Below are positions 35,775 through 44,415 of a stretch of 64,000 nt of DNA, piece after piece. Numbering within the stretch: the first letter of the stretch is position 1; every line of letters starts with the position of its first letter. The DNA lies in NCBI GenBank assembly GCA_016704425.1, contig JADJAC010000002.1, forward strand, positions 744,001 through 808,000. The letters run 5' to 3'. The notes beneath the pieces were generated by a model. It saw only the letters and a program-made list of their open reading frames with translations. It was not told where the DNA came from and ran no database searches. The stretch is from Sphingomonadales bacterium (GTDB lineage Bacteria > Pseudomonadota > Alphaproteobacteria > Sphingomonadales > Sphingomonadaceae). The position numbers and the translations under genes are program-made.

Positions 35775-36515
35775 TCAAGCCTGAATCACCTGCGCGGCAG
35801 AAAAGCCTCCGTCAACCGGAATATTGGCGCCCGTCACAAAGGAAGAATCATCGGACAAAAGAAAGCGGATCACCTGACCGACTTCCATCGGTTTACCCGG
35901 CCTTCGAAGCAAGTGCATCGCTATAAATGCTTCTCGAACAGCACCGGCATGCGCGAGCATATGTGTCATCGGAGTTTCGATATAGCCTGGACTGACGGCA
36001 TTCACCCGTATCCCCGCTGGGCCATAATCCGCCGCCATGCTCCGGACCAGTTGAAGGATGCCGCCCTTGCTGACATTGTATGGCGTATTGCCCGGACCGC
36101 CGCTCATGCCGTAAATGCTCGAAACAGCAACTATCGAGCCATGTCCTGCGGCCAGCATATGTGGCAAGACCGTGCGGCAGGTCAGCATGGTGCCCGTCAG
36201 GTTGATGGCGAGCGCACGGCTCCAGTCTTCAAGCGTAAATTGAGTCACAGAGCCCACGGCAGTAACACCTGCACAGGTCGCAGCGCCGTCGATCCGGCCG
36301 AAGTGAGAGGCAATTTGAGCAACGACCGATTCTGTCTGTTCAGCATTGCTGACGTCTAGGGCATATGCCACGTCGCTAGGGCCAAGATTGTCTATTGTGG
36401 AAATGTCGGCCGCAGCGACAATGCCTCCGGCTTCGCGGACAGTCGCTGCTGTCGCCTGACCGATACCCGATGCGGCCCCCGTTACAAGTACGACCTTGCC
36501 TTCAAGGGAATTCAT
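35775..36515 (-). CDS. SDR-family oxidoreductase
   Basis: A classical SDR of 246 residues with TGAASGIG near the start, CAGVTAVG in place of NNAG, and catalytic Ser-Tyr-Lys in AVSSIYGMSGGPGNTPYNVSK. The C-terminus NIPVDGGFSAAQ is typical of 3-oxoacyl-ACP reductase-like and hydroxysteroid dehydrogenases. ATG at 36515 is chosen since it overlaps the stop of the upstream SnoaL-like gene by four bases (ATGA). A hydroxysteroid substrate is likely from the context, but the position attacked cannot be told. Confidence 0.87.
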   Translation of the reverse strand: MNSLEGKVVLVTGAASGIGQATAATVREAGGIVAAADISTIDNLGPSDVAYALDVSNAEQTESVVAQIASHFGRIDGAATCAGVTAVGSVTQFTLEDWSRALAINLTGTMLTCRTVLPHMLAAGHGSIVAVSSIYGMSGGPGNTPYNVSKGGILQLVRSMAADYGPAGIRVNAVSPGYIETPMTHMLAHAGAVREAFIAMHLLRRPGKPMEVGQVIRFLLSDDSSFVTGANIPVDGGFSAAQVIQA

Positions 36516-36985
36516 TGCCGGAATTCCTTCAGGTCGGCATTCATCATCTCGGCATTGAACTTTTGCACAGCTCGGGTTTCGACCCATACAACCTCAAGTC
36601 GGCGCTCGGCAAATTTCCAGGCTCCGTCCTCATGGCGATACCGGTTGTGGTAACGGATGGCCATGTCGAGCAGCGTCCAATCTTCGCCAGCAAGAATGTG
36701 ACTTGCGATACAAGTTGTCTGACCGATCACTTCACCGTCGGCCCCATTTTCAAATGTCTGATTGAAAACATTGTGCATGGTCTTTTGAAACGCTGCCCCA
36801 ACTTGGGCGATCATCCGCGCCAGGCCTTCGCTCCCGTGAAATTCGATCGGGTTCACTCCAAATCCGCGCACCGCGCCGTCGCGCGTGAAGGCGCGGGCAA
36901 GCATTTCGGCATCAAGGGTATCGACTGCCAATGCGTAGCGAAACGCAAGATCATGCAGTTCTTGAGGCGCTGCCAGCCAGGTCAC
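36512..36985 (-). CDS. SnoaL-like (NTF2-fold) protein
   Basis: A 157-residue alpha+beta barrel protein: LHDLAFRYALAVDTLDAEMLARAFTRDGAVRGFG at the start and HNVFNQTFENGADGEVIGQTTCIASH, then WKFAERRLEVVWVET near the end. This is the NTF2/SnoaL fold that includes ketosteroid isomerase and bile-acid dehydratases. GTG at 36985 overlapping the esterase stop by four bases is more credible than the ATG at 37027, which would overlap it by 46. It belongs to the 38690-34797 operon. A dehydratase or isomerase role on a steroid is inferred from fold and place only. Confidence 0.8.
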   Translation of the reverse strand: MTWLAAPQELHDLAFRYALAVDTLDAEMLARAFTRDGAVRGFGVNPIEFHGSEGLARMIAQVGAAFQKTMHNVFNQTFENGADGEVIGQTTCIASHILAGEDWTLLDMAIRYHNRYRHEDGAWKFAERRLEVVWVETRAVQKFNAEMMNADLKEFRQ

Positions 36986-37914
36986 GCCAGTGCCCTGCCA
37001 AGGTTCCTGGAACCGTGATCTATCCATGACCAGGCGTCGGGGACCGCTTCGAACATGCTGAAAAAACCATGTATCATCCCTGGAGCAACAGCCGCATCAA
37101 CGGGCACGCCTGCTGCCTTCAACTTTTCAGCATAGAGCATGCCTTCGTCGCGAAGTGGATCGAATTCTGCCGTGATCACAGTGGCGGGTGGCAGTGCTGA
37201 CAGGTCCGGCTGCAGCATGATGACAGCATTGGTGGCATCCCTTGCATCCAAGTCCCCAAGGTAATGACCCCAGAACCAGCGCATTCCGGCTTCACCCAGA
37301 AAATACTCGCCACCGCCATTGTCCTTGTAAGACGCACGTTCATAATTCAGGTCTGTCACCGGGTAGATCAGAAGCTGGTGCCTGAGCGCAGGTCCGCCGC
37401 GATCACGAGACAGGATGGCAACAGCAGCTGCCAGGTTTCCACCGGCGCTATCTCCCGCAACAGCAAGGCGCGAGGAATCGATGCCAAGTCGCGAACTGTT
37501 CTGGGCAGCCCAAACCAAAGCCTCAAAGCAGTCCTCGACTGCAGCCGGATAACGATGTTCCGGCGCCAAACGGTAGGCAACCGAAAGAACCGCACTCCCG
37601 CTCTTCTGCGCAATCGCGCGACATGTGCCGTCATGCGTGTCGAGTGTGCCAATCACCCAGCCACCACCGTGATAGAATAAAGTCAGAGGCGGTCTTTCTC
37701 CGGCTCCTTCAGGCATATAAAGTCGGCCATCCAATGTCCTGCCTTCAAGGGTCAGCTTCACGTCGGTGACCATTGCAACTTTCGGGGGTTCGCCGAGCAT
37801 CACGGACTGATCATAGGCAGCCCGGACTTCGCCGGGCGATGCTGAATCGAAGTCGATTTGCGGTTGATCCGCCATAAACTGCAGCAAGGCTTCGACATGT
37901 GGATTGAGTGGCAT
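36982..37914 (-). CDS. Alpha/beta hydrolase, hormone-sensitive-lipase family esterase
   Basis: The 310-residue enzyme has the HSL oxyanion motif HGGGW, the nucleophile in GDSAGGN, the acid in EFDPLRDEG and the base in HGFFSMF. Such esterases cleave short-chain or sterol-type esters and lactones. TTAGGAG lies before the ATG at 37914; a frame extending to 38031 is not needed. It starts eight bases after the upstream SDR and overlaps the SnoaL-like gene downstream, so it is the second gene of this operon. A lactone or steroid ester produced by a Baeyer-Villiger monooxygenase could be its substrate; a broken BVMO gene lies at 47171-47480. Confidence 0.88.
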   Translation of the reverse strand: MPLNPHVEALLQFMADQPQIDFDSASPGEVRAAYDQSVMLGEPPKVAMVTDVKLTLEGRTLDGRLYMPEGAGERPPLTLFYHGGGWVIGTLDTHDGTCRAIAQKSGSAVLSVAYRLAPEHRYPAAVEDCFEALVWAAQNSSRLGIDSSRLAVAGDSAGGNLAAAVAILSRDRGGPALRHQLLIYPVTDLNYERASYKDNGGGEYFLGEAGMRWFWGHYLGDLDARDATNAVIMLQPDLSALPPATVITAEFDPLRDEGMLYAEKLKAAGVPVDAAVAPGMIHGFFSMFEAVPDAWSWIDHGSRNLGRALA

Positions 37915-37922
37915 GCGTTCTC

Positions 37923-38690
37923 CTAAATTCCATATCCGCCTGAAACATTGATCTGCTGGCCAGTGACATATGCGGCTCTTGTCGATGCAAGCCAGCTCAC
38001 CGCATAGCCAATTTCCTCCGGCTGCCCCCAACGCTTGATTGAGAGCATCTTCTGGGTTTCAGTAATCCATTCCGTCGGGAATGCTCCCTGCCCCATCAGG
38101 TCGTGAAACATGCCAGCGTCAATAACCCCTACAAGGACTGAATTGGCACGGATACCAAACCGACCTTCTTCCTTTGCGATGCCCTTGAGCCAGCTTTCGT
38201 TTGAAGCCTTGGGTGCAACGGACAATCCATCGCGTTCCGGCCATCGCAAATGCCCTGCCGACCCAAGGTGGACAATTGATCCGCCGCCATTTTCGCGCAT
38301 GTGTGGAAGAAGCGCCACAACAAGCGCAAAAAAACCATGCACTTCAACTTCGAAAGCCTTTCGCCACTTGTCGATCGGAGTTTCTGAAAGGTTTAGCTGG
38401 TCCACGAGAGGGCCTGCAGCCCAGACCAGAGTGTGGATTCGCCCATGCTCAGAAATGGCATTGGTAACCAGTCGTTCAATGTCTTCCGTATTGGTCACAT
38501 CGCAATGATGCACAGTCGCGCGACTGGCAACATGCATCGCGACGGCCCGCGCTGCGTCCGGCTTGCGATTGTAGACGAGCGCAAGCTCGCATCCGTCGCC
38601 CGCAAGCACCTCAGCGACTTTACCGCCAATTCCGCCGCTCGCTCCCACGACCAACGCTGCGCCATTCGGGAAAAGTGCGTTGTCAGGCAT
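37923..38690 (-). CDS. Atypical SDR-family protein lacking the catalytic tyrosine
   Basis: The Rossmann start is normal (GASGGIGGKVAEVLAG) and the chain ends with the family pattern QQINVSGGYGI. The active site is not: where Tyr-x3-Lys is expected the sequence reads DGLSVAPKASN, so the lysine is kept and the tyrosine position is serine; NNAG is replaced by VWAAG. The nearby Ser of HLGSAG is retained. The protein (255 residues) may be a reductase with altered chemistry or a non-catalytic binding partner. It is the first gene of the minus-strand operon, and a degenerate operator copy overlaps its start codon. Confidence 0.82.
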   Translation of the reverse strand: MPDNALFPNGAALVVGASGGIGGKVAEVLAGDGCELALVYNRKPDAARAVAMHVASRATVHHCDVTNTEDIERLVTNAISEHGRIHTLVWAAGPLVDQLNLSETPIDKWRKAFEVEVHGFFALVVALLPHMRENGGGSIVHLGSAGHLRWPERDGLSVAPKASNESWLKGIAKEEGRFGIRANSVLVGVIDAGMFHDLMGQGAFPTEWITETQKMLSIKRWGQPEEIGYAVSWLASTRAAYVTGQQINVSGGYGI

Positions 38691-38705
38691 TCATTTTCTT
38701 TCGCA
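38676..38705. promoter_or_regulatory. Possible degenerate cluster operator between two divergent SDR genes
   Basis: TGCGTT at 38676-38681 and TTCGCA at 38700-38705 have the 24-base spacing of the better sites, but the core CGTA/TACG is broken in both halves and the site overlaps the ATG of the minus-strand SDR. A separate perfect half site TGCGTA is at 38739, with no partner. I list it as weak. Confidence 0.25.
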
Positions 38706-38795
38706 TATCGCGGCTGTTAATCCCCATGATCAAATAATTGCGTATTGTGCGGGGTAAATCCAGTGCTAAATCGCTGCAGGAATGAGGAGAGCGTG

Positions 38796-39578
38796 ATGCG
38801 TAGGCTTGAAGGCAAGGTAGCACTGGTAACGGGCGGTGCGCGTGGAATTGGTGAAGGCATTGTCCGTCGATTTGTCTCCGAAGGCGCCCAAGTGATGATC
38901 AGCGACGTCCTGGACGCCGAAGGTCAAACGCTGGCGGACGAGCTCGGTCAGTCCTATGTCCACCTTGATGTTGCCTCCAAAGCAGAATGGGACGCAGCCA
39001 TTGACGCGACCGAGGCGCGCTGGGGTCGGTTGGACTGTTTGGTCAACAACGCCGGTGTGCTTGTCTTCAAGCGTCTTGATGACCTGACGGAAGACGAGAT
39101 CAGGCGGATTATCGACATCAATCTCATTGGGACCATGTTCGGTGCTCAAGCAGCAATCCCGGCACTTGAACGTGCCGGTGGTGGATCGATTATCAACATG
39201 AGTTCGGCCGACGGTATCGTGGGCGCCAACTCGCTCACTGCCTATTGCGCGTCGAAGTTCGGCGTTCGCGGATTCACCAAGGCTCTGGCGCTCGAGCTCG
39301 GCCATCGTGGCATCAGGGTGAATTCAATTCATCCAGGCGGCATTGTCACGGCGATCTCCAATCCAACGAACCTGCCACGCGATGTGGTCGATCAAGGATA
39401 CAAGATCTATCCCGCACAGCGTGCCGGTGATCCTCACGATATCGGGGCAGCTGCGGCTTACCTTGCATCGGATGATGCCGCCTATTGCATCGGCACGGAA
39501 TTGCTGGTCGATGGCGGCCTGGTCGCAGGCCATTACTATGCAATGATGCCCGGTGCTCCGCCGTCCATGCAGCGCTGA
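38796..39578 (+). CDS. SDR-family dehydrogenase, 3alpha/20beta-hydroxysteroid dehydrogenase-like
   Basis: A full SDR of 260 residues: TGGARGIGEGIVRRF, NNAGVLVFKRLDDL, catalytic Ser-Tyr-Lys in NMSSADGIVGANSLTAYCASK, and SIHPGGIVTAI followed by the C-terminal GTELLVDGGLVAG. The overall pattern is that of 3alpha(or 20beta)-hydroxysteroid dehydrogenases. ATG at 38796 is chosen over a frame reaching 38745 because GAGGAG precedes it. It is divergent from the atypical SDR and convergent with the MFS carrier gene. Confidence 0.88.
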   Translation: MRRLEGKVALVTGGARGIGEGIVRRFVSEGAQVMISDVLDAEGQTLADELGQSYVHLDVASKAEWDAAIDATEARWGRLDCLVNNAGVLVFKRLDDLTEDEIRRIIDINLIGTMFGAQAAIPALERAGGGSIINMSSADGIVGANSLTAYCASKFGVRGFTKALALELGHRGIRVNSIHPGGIVTAISNPTNLPRDVVDQGYKIYPAQRAGDPHDIGAAAAYLASDDAAYCIGTELLVDGGLVAGHYYAMMPGAPPSMQR

Positions 39579-39587
39579 CTGCTCGAT

Positions 39588-40850
39588 TCAGGATTCAAGG
39601 GCTGCAAGCTTGTTGCGCTCTCCCGCCAAATTGCGCGCGGAGGACCAAAGGAACACGGCTGCGACAAAGCCCGCCGGAATCGTGACGCTTAGCCCCAATC
39701 GAAGCGAATACTCCGCGTCGCCAAACAACTCGCTTACGGTTCCGGCCAGCCATGGCCCCGCAAGCAGCCCAATCAGGGTCGTTACCGCTACGAACGATGC
39801 TGTCGCCGTGGCCCGATAGCGATCGGGCAGGAGAAACTGAAGGCTGGCCATCACGCCCACTGACCAGCCGCCGCCCAAAAGGCCGGAAGGAATGGCAAGC
39901 AGCTTTGACTTCGCGAAATCATCGCTCCAGGTCACAAACAGGATGCAAAGGGTTGCGGCGAACAATGAAGCGGCTGCAAGCTTTGGCGGGCCAGCCGGAC
40001 TCCTGACTGCCAGCCTGTCCGAGATGGCTCCGAAAATGAGCATTCCGGTAAGCCCGGACAACCCGAAATATGCTGCAAACGCATTGCTTGCAGCGGCTTC
40101 GCTCACACCATGATTGCGGACGAACAAGGTCGGACCCCAGAACCCGAACGAGACACCCGAGAGCGTGCCGAGTCCCATTCCGATCATCAGAGTGAGATAG
40201 CTTTTGATCCCAGCCATGCGACGAACAATGGCGGCGAGGCTTTCCGGAATCACCGCACGGGTTCTGTTGTAAGGTTCGCGCAGGGCAAAAAGCGCAATAA
40301 TGCCGAGGACAATTCCGGGCAGCCCCATTGCGAAAAATGCGGTCTGCCAGCCGAATGAGTTCGCAATCGCAGGGCCGACTGCATAGCCGCCAATCTGGCC
40401 GAAATATGTACCCAGGCCCAAAATGGAGAAGGCCACTCCCCGCTTCGCGGGTGGAAAATAGTCAGACAACAACGAGTAGGCAGGGGCCAGAAGCGCGGCC
40501 TCACCGATGCCGACGCCGACGCGACAGAATGCCAGCGAAAGCGGCCCAACGGCAAGTCCAGTCATGCCGGTGAACAGGCTCCAGACGAGGCATCCGACAG
40601 CAATAATCACGCCGCGCGATCGTCGGTCGGCCAGCCTGGCAATTGGAATGCCGGCAAGCACATAAAGGACGACGAATGCTGGTCCCATCAGCAAACCCAT
40701 AAAGGAATCACCGAGCCCGAATTCTGCCTTGATCGTGCCCACCAGCCCCGAAATCAAAAATCGGTCAGCATAGTTGAAGATGAAAATGAGCAGTAGCAGG
40801 AAAAGGACGAGCCAGCGACTGGGCAATGCCTTCTTTTCAGTTTCAGTCAC
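39588..40850 (-). CDS. MFS transporter, Spinster-like
   Basis: Twelve hydrophobic segments are visible in 420 residues, with FNYADRFLISGLVGTIKAEFGLGDSFMGLLMGPAFVVLYVLAGIPIARLADRRSRG, the typical loop 2-3 motif of Spinster-type MFS proteins common in sphingomonad catabolic clusters. It probably moves the substrate or an acidic intermediate across the inner membrane. GTG at 40850 overlaps the end of the upstream SDR gene by eight bases and gives the N-terminus MTETEKKALPSRW; I prefer it over the 40889 start. Confidence 0.87.
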   Translation of the reverse strand: MTETEKKALPSRWLVLFLLLLIFIFNYADRFLISGLVGTIKAEFGLGDSFMGLLMGPAFVVLYVLAGIPIARLADRRSRGVIIAVGCLVWSLFTGMTGLAVGPLSLAFCRVGVGIGEAALLAPAYSLLSDYFPPAKRGVAFSILGLGTYFGQIGGYAVGPAIANSFGWQTAFFAMGLPGIVLGIIALFALREPYNRTRAVIPESLAAIVRRMAGIKSYLTLMIGMGLGTLSGVSFGFWGPTLFVRNHGVSEAAASNAFAAYFGLSGLTGMLIFGAISDRLAVRSPAGPPKLAAASLFAATLCILFVTWSDDFAKSKLLAIPSGLLGGGWSVGVMASLQFLLPDRYRATATASFVAVTTLIGLLAGPWLAGTVSELFGDAEYSLRLGLSVTIPAGFVAAVFLWSSARNLAGERNKLAALES

Positions 40851-41601
40851 GCATTTGAGCCCCACCATTGACGTGCCAGACCTGCCCATTCACCCAGGCA
40901 CCGTCGTCAGAGGCAAGAAATGTCACGGCAGCTGCAATATCCTCCGGTTGTCCCAACCGCATGTGTGGAATCGCCTTCAGACCGCGCTCGACATACTCAT
41001 CTGTGAGGTGCTGCTTGACCGCTTCTGTCAGGACCAGACCAGGGCAAATGACATTTGCGCGAATACCTTGCTTGCCGAACTTGCTCGCAACATGACGCGC
41101 AAGGGCATGAATGGCGTTCTTCGTCATTGGATAGGCAACCTGCCAGGGCGCGCCGCCTGTGGCAGCGCCGCTGGACGTGTAGATCATTGCGCCACCACCG
41201 CGTTCGATTATCCTTGGCAATGCCGCTTGCGTTGCAAGGAAGTGGCTCTTGGTGTTGATGGCAAAGCTCTTTTCCAGAACCTCGACAGGACAGTTCAAAG
41301 CATCGACATCGCCCTCGGTGCCACCTGCCAAGTTGGAATGATAGAAATCCAGGCCGCCAAATTGCTCGAGCGCGAAGGCAACGATCGCGGACTGCGACTC
41401 TGCACTGGTGCCGTCAAGATCCATACCGACTGCATTGCCACCGTCCGACCTGATGCCGTCCGCAACTTCCTTCGCCCAATCTCCCATGAGATCACCAATG
41501 ACCACATGAGCACCTTCGTTCGCAAGACGTCTGGCCGTTGCGGCACCGATGCCTCGGCCGCCACCGGCGACGATCCCAACCTTGCCGGACAGCCCTCGCA
41601 T
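40843..41601 (-). CDS. SDR-family oxidoreductase
   Basis: A 252-residue SDR with a slightly unusual cofactor loop (AGGGRGIG), NLAGG instead of NNAG, and catalytic residues in IYTSSGAATGGAPWQVAYPMTK. GLVLTEAV and the C-terminus VWHVNGGAQ are normal. A ribosome binding site GGGAGGAATGC precedes the ATG at 41601, and operator copy C begins 18 bases upstream. It is co-transcribed with the MFS carrier. The substrate is probably a hydroxy- or keto-steroid acid, by context only. Confidence 0.86.
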   Translation of the reverse strand: MRGLSGKVGIVAGGGRGIGAATARRLANEGAHVVIGDLMGDWAKEVADGIRSDGGNAVGMDLDGTSAESQSAIVAFALEQFGGLDFYHSNLAGGTEGDVDALNCPVEVLEKSFAINTKSHFLATQAALPRIIERGGGAMIYTSSGAATGGAPWQVAYPMTKNAIHALARHVASKFGKQGIRANVICPGLVLTEAVKQHLTDEYVERGLKAIPHMRLGQPEDIAAAVTFLASDDGAWVNGQVWHVNGGAQMRD

Positions 41602-41618
41602 GCATTCCTCCCGCTATT

Positions 41619-41648
41619 TGCGTAATATTATTCGTCCACAATTACGCA
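41619..41648. promoter_or_regulatory. Cluster operator, copy C (perfect)
   Basis: TGCGTAAT at 41619-41626 and ATTACGCA at 41641-41648 form an exact eight-base inverted repeat; the six-base halves are 24 bases apart. It lies 18-47 bases before the SDR start on the minus strand, overlapping the likely core promoter (TAATAT between the halves), which would suit a repressor. Confidence 0.8.
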
Positions 41649-41690
41649 TATCGCGGTAAACTGATCAAAACAACAGCGAATAACGCTTAT

Positions 41691-42569
41691 TTACTCGGCT
41701 GCTTCCAACATCGGTTCACCCCAGTGCGGATCGTTTTCGTTGCACAGGCGGTTGGTGCCGTCCCAAAGGCCGACAGGCGGCAATGGCGAGATGCCCAATT
41801 CAACCCGAATATCGTCAATCTGCCAATTCGTCATCGTCCGCCAATCGACCAGCATGAGCGGAAATTTCCAGTTTCGTCCCTGAATGGCGCCCTGATACTC
41901 GGCTTCCAGGTTCAGAACGGCTGCCTCAGCATAGTGCAGGCCATCCTTCATGATGGTCTTCGATTTCAGATAGGTGGGGATACGGTTGAAAAAGGCGGCA
42001 AGTTCTGGGTGAAAATAGCGCGCCTTGGCGTGCATGTTGGCGTTGAGCAGAGCCACCTCGCCCCCATGGTTTGGCCCGAATCCCGAGACGATATGCTCAA
42101 TATCATGCGTTAGCGCAGCCTGGCGGAGGTAAAATGTGAGATCGTTTACAACCTCAATCTCCCTGTAGAATATGTCGAGCTCGTAACCGCTGTTGACCAT
42201 GAAGTCATAGAGCGCGGCCCCCAAAGTTCCTGGCGCGCAATCCTTGACATCATCCTTTTTGAAATCGGAAAGCGAACGATTGCTGCACCATTCACGGAAT
42301 TTCGGCAGACGGGCCTTTTCTTCCTCGAAAAGGGCCATGATCCGGCCAAAATCCTCACACATCATTAGAAGTTGTGCAACTTCCGGTATGTAGGCCGTGT
42401 TCGGAAGATCGGCGCCATTGCGGCGCAGCATTTCCTGAGAGATCAGGTGTCGCAGATCCGCATTGTTGAGATATTTCGACGAACTGACCAGAACTGAACT
42501 TTCCGTTTCGACTTTGCGAATCGCACCATTGAAATATTCGCGCTCGCCGGCGCCCACTTTGACTTCCAT
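41691..42569 (-). CDS. Coq4-family protein in a catabolic cluster
   Basis: The 292-residue protein carries the exact Coq4 metal motif HDxxH-x11-E: His155, Asp156, His159 and Glu171 in THDIEHIVSGFGPNHGGE. The surrounding helices (LGAALYDFMVNSGYELDIFYREIEVVNDLTFYLRQAALTHD and the long amphipathic segment after residue 175) fit the all-helical Coq4 fold. Coq4 is known for ubiquinone synthesis, where it removes the C1 carboxylate of a quinone precursor. It starts five bases after the amidohydrolase stop (ribosome binding site GGAGTAAAG) and is not near ubi genes, so a catabolic substrate, such as a hydrophobic acid from the steroid, is more likely than ubiquinone. Confidence 0.82.
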   Translation of the reverse strand: MEVKVGAGEREYFNGAIRKVETESSVLVSSSKYLNNADLRHLISQEMLRRNGADLPNTAYIPEVAQLLMMCEDFGRIMALFEEEKARLPKFREWCSNRSLSDFKKDDVKDCAPGTLGAALYDFMVNSGYELDIFYREIEVVNDLTFYLRQAALTHDIEHIVSGFGPNHGGEVALLNANMHAKARYFHPELAAFFNRIPTYLKSKTIMKDGLHYAEAAVLNLEAEYQGAIQGRNWKFPLMLVDWRTMTNWQIDDIRVELGISPLPPVGLWDGTNRLCNENDPHWGEPMLEAAE

Positions 42570-42574
42570 GATCT

Positions 42575-44317
42575 TTACTCCGCAGCGACGGCCAAAGGCG
42601 CGTCGTCATTGGCTGGCGAAAGGTACTGGCCAGGCTTTGCCCCAGTGTAAGCGCCATTTTCGAATGTCGGCACACCATTCACAAGCGTAAGGCGCATCGG
42701 AGCGGCCTTGCGTGTGAAGCGCCAAGTGGTTCCGCCGTTCCCGTCGGGAACATCCCAAGCCTTTTCAAACTGGTGATAGGTCACTTCATCCAGGTTGAAG
42801 ACCGTGATGTCTGCGCGTTTGCCCGGTGCGATCACGCCCCGATCTGAAAGGAAGAAGTGTTTGGCGAGCTTGCCAGTCATGATGTGCACGGCCTCCTCGA
42901 TCGAAATCGACTTTTCTTCGCGGACATATTTCGTGAGAAGCAAGGCGTTTTCCCCGCCCCCACAGAGCATTTGGAGATGGGCACCGGCATCGGAAATATT
43001 GCCAACCGTCTTTGGGTCCTTCATCAAGGCCACGGTCAGTTGTTCGTCTTTCGGGAACGGCGCCATGTGCACCGTCGAAAGCAGCCCATTCTCCAGGATC
43101 CAGTCTGCCATGGCATCCGAACGATGGGCACCCCTGCTGTCCGCAAATTCCTTCAACGTGCCGCCAACGGGTCCAGCTCCATTTTCGCTGTCCAGCAAAA
43201 GCAGTTCCTGTGGGTTCTTGAGCGGCGAATGGTCCCATGCCTGAGTATCCCAGCTTTCCCGAGCCCGAGCCCGCCAGTCCGGATCACGAAGCAGTCGTGC
43301 CTTTTCCTCGGGGCTCTCGGCCGTGACCACCTCATGCCAGACGTAATCGTTCGACTGGGCAAAAATCAGTGACTTTGTAATGCTGAGTACGCTCGTTGGC
43401 GAAACATGGGCAAATCCAGGCCACACATCGACTCCCGCCTCGCGCATGCTCGCGATGCTCTTTTGCATTTCTGGCAAAATTCCGGCCTGAAAGAAGAGTG
43501 TCGGGATTCCTCCCGCGATCTGAACCCGGATCTTTCTGCCAGTCAGCAGCGCCTCAAGCCGCTTCAGATTGGCAGGACCGTTCATCCGCATGAAGGTATC
43601 GACAATCACCTGATAGCAAGTCGCCGGATAGCGATCCATGACATCGAAAAGCGCCTTGAATTCGTCGTCGCAAGCGAGAAGCGAAGGGACTGCACGATCG
43701 CTGCCGTCATGATCATGCATGTTGTCCGATAAGCCAAGCGCACCCGCCGCCAACGCGTCGTCAAGCAGTTCGGCCATCTTCGCGATTTCTTCCGGCGTTG
43801 CGGCGCGCTCCCATGCGTCCATCCCCATTGCCGCCAAACGAAGCGGGATGTGACCGACATAGCTGGTATAATTCAACGGCACCTTGACGCTCTTTTCAAA
43901 GGATTTGCGGTACTCGGACCACGTCGTCCAGTCCCACGGCACATTTTGCCGAAATGGGCCAATTGGAATGTCCTCGAAGAATGAGAATATCCCCATCACT
44001 TCATCGCGGGCCTGTTTTGAGGGGTGCAGCGGCGCCATAGAGAAACCGCAGTTGCCCATGATCATCGTCGTCGCGCCATAGCCAGGCAGCGGATCGAGAT
44101 CCGGCTGCCACCACATACTGGCATCATAATGGGTATGGCTCTCGATAAAGCCGGGGCAAACATAGCAGTTCGACGCATCGAACATGCGTTCGTCACCGGC
44201 AGCCAGATTTGGTCCGACCTCAACGATTACGCCGTCCCTCACGCGCACATCAGCGGTGAAAGCATTTGCACCCGTGCCATCCACGACGGTGCCGTTCTTG
44301 ATCAGGATATCCGACAT
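42575..44317 (-). CDS. Amidohydrolase family protein (D-aminoacylase-like)
   Basis: This 580-residue protein has the TIM-barrel amidohydrolase start ILIKNGTVVDGTGANAF, the metal motif ESHTHYD, NCGFSMAPL, a DNMHDHDGSD loop, the late SDAGAHLQ, and the C-terminal composite domain GKRADITVFNLDEV. Such enzymes hydrolyse N-acyl-D-amino acids, cyclic amides or lactones. ATG at 44317 is fixed by GGAGGAG nine bases before it. It leads a two-gene unit with the Coq4-family gene. In a bile-salt cluster it could release an amino acid conjugate or open a lactone, but the sequence does not decide. Confidence 0.85.
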   Translation of the reverse strand: MSDILIKNGTVVDGTGANAFTADVRVRDGVIVEVGPNLAAGDERMFDASNCYVCPGFIESHTHYDASMWWQPDLDPLPGYGATTMIMGNCGFSMAPLHPSKQARDEVMGIFSFFEDIPIGPFRQNVPWDWTTWSEYRKSFEKSVKVPLNYTSYVGHIPLRLAAMGMDAWERAATPEEIAKMAELLDDALAAGALGLSDNMHDHDGSDRAVPSLLACDDEFKALFDVMDRYPATCYQVIVDTFMRMNGPANLKRLEALLTGRKIRVQIAGGIPTLFFQAGILPEMQKSIASMREAGVDVWPGFAHVSPTSVLSITKSLIFAQSNDYVWHEVVTAESPEEKARLLRDPDWRARARESWDTQAWDHSPLKNPQELLLLDSENGAGPVGGTLKEFADSRGAHRSDAMADWILENGLLSTVHMAPFPKDEQLTVALMKDPKTVGNISDAGAHLQMLCGGGENALLLTKYVREEKSISIEEAVHIMTGKLAKHFFLSDRGVIAPGKRADITVFNLDEVTYHQFEKAWDVPDGNGGTTWRFTRKAAPMRLTLVNGVPTFENGAYTGAKPGQYLSPANDDAPLAVAAE

Positions 44318-44415
44318 CTGCTCCTCCAATTCGTCGTTGAGACGTTGATCGCCCCTTGAGTATTGGGTTCGAGAATAAACCGAAGGGAGTGAATCGAGCG
44401 AACAGCGAACTTGCA

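Noticed and set aside
38739..38744. Perfect TGCGTA half site before the plus-strand SDR
   Set aside because: The position 24 bases downstream reads GTGCTA and upstream TGTTAA, so no proper pair; kept only as a lone half site.
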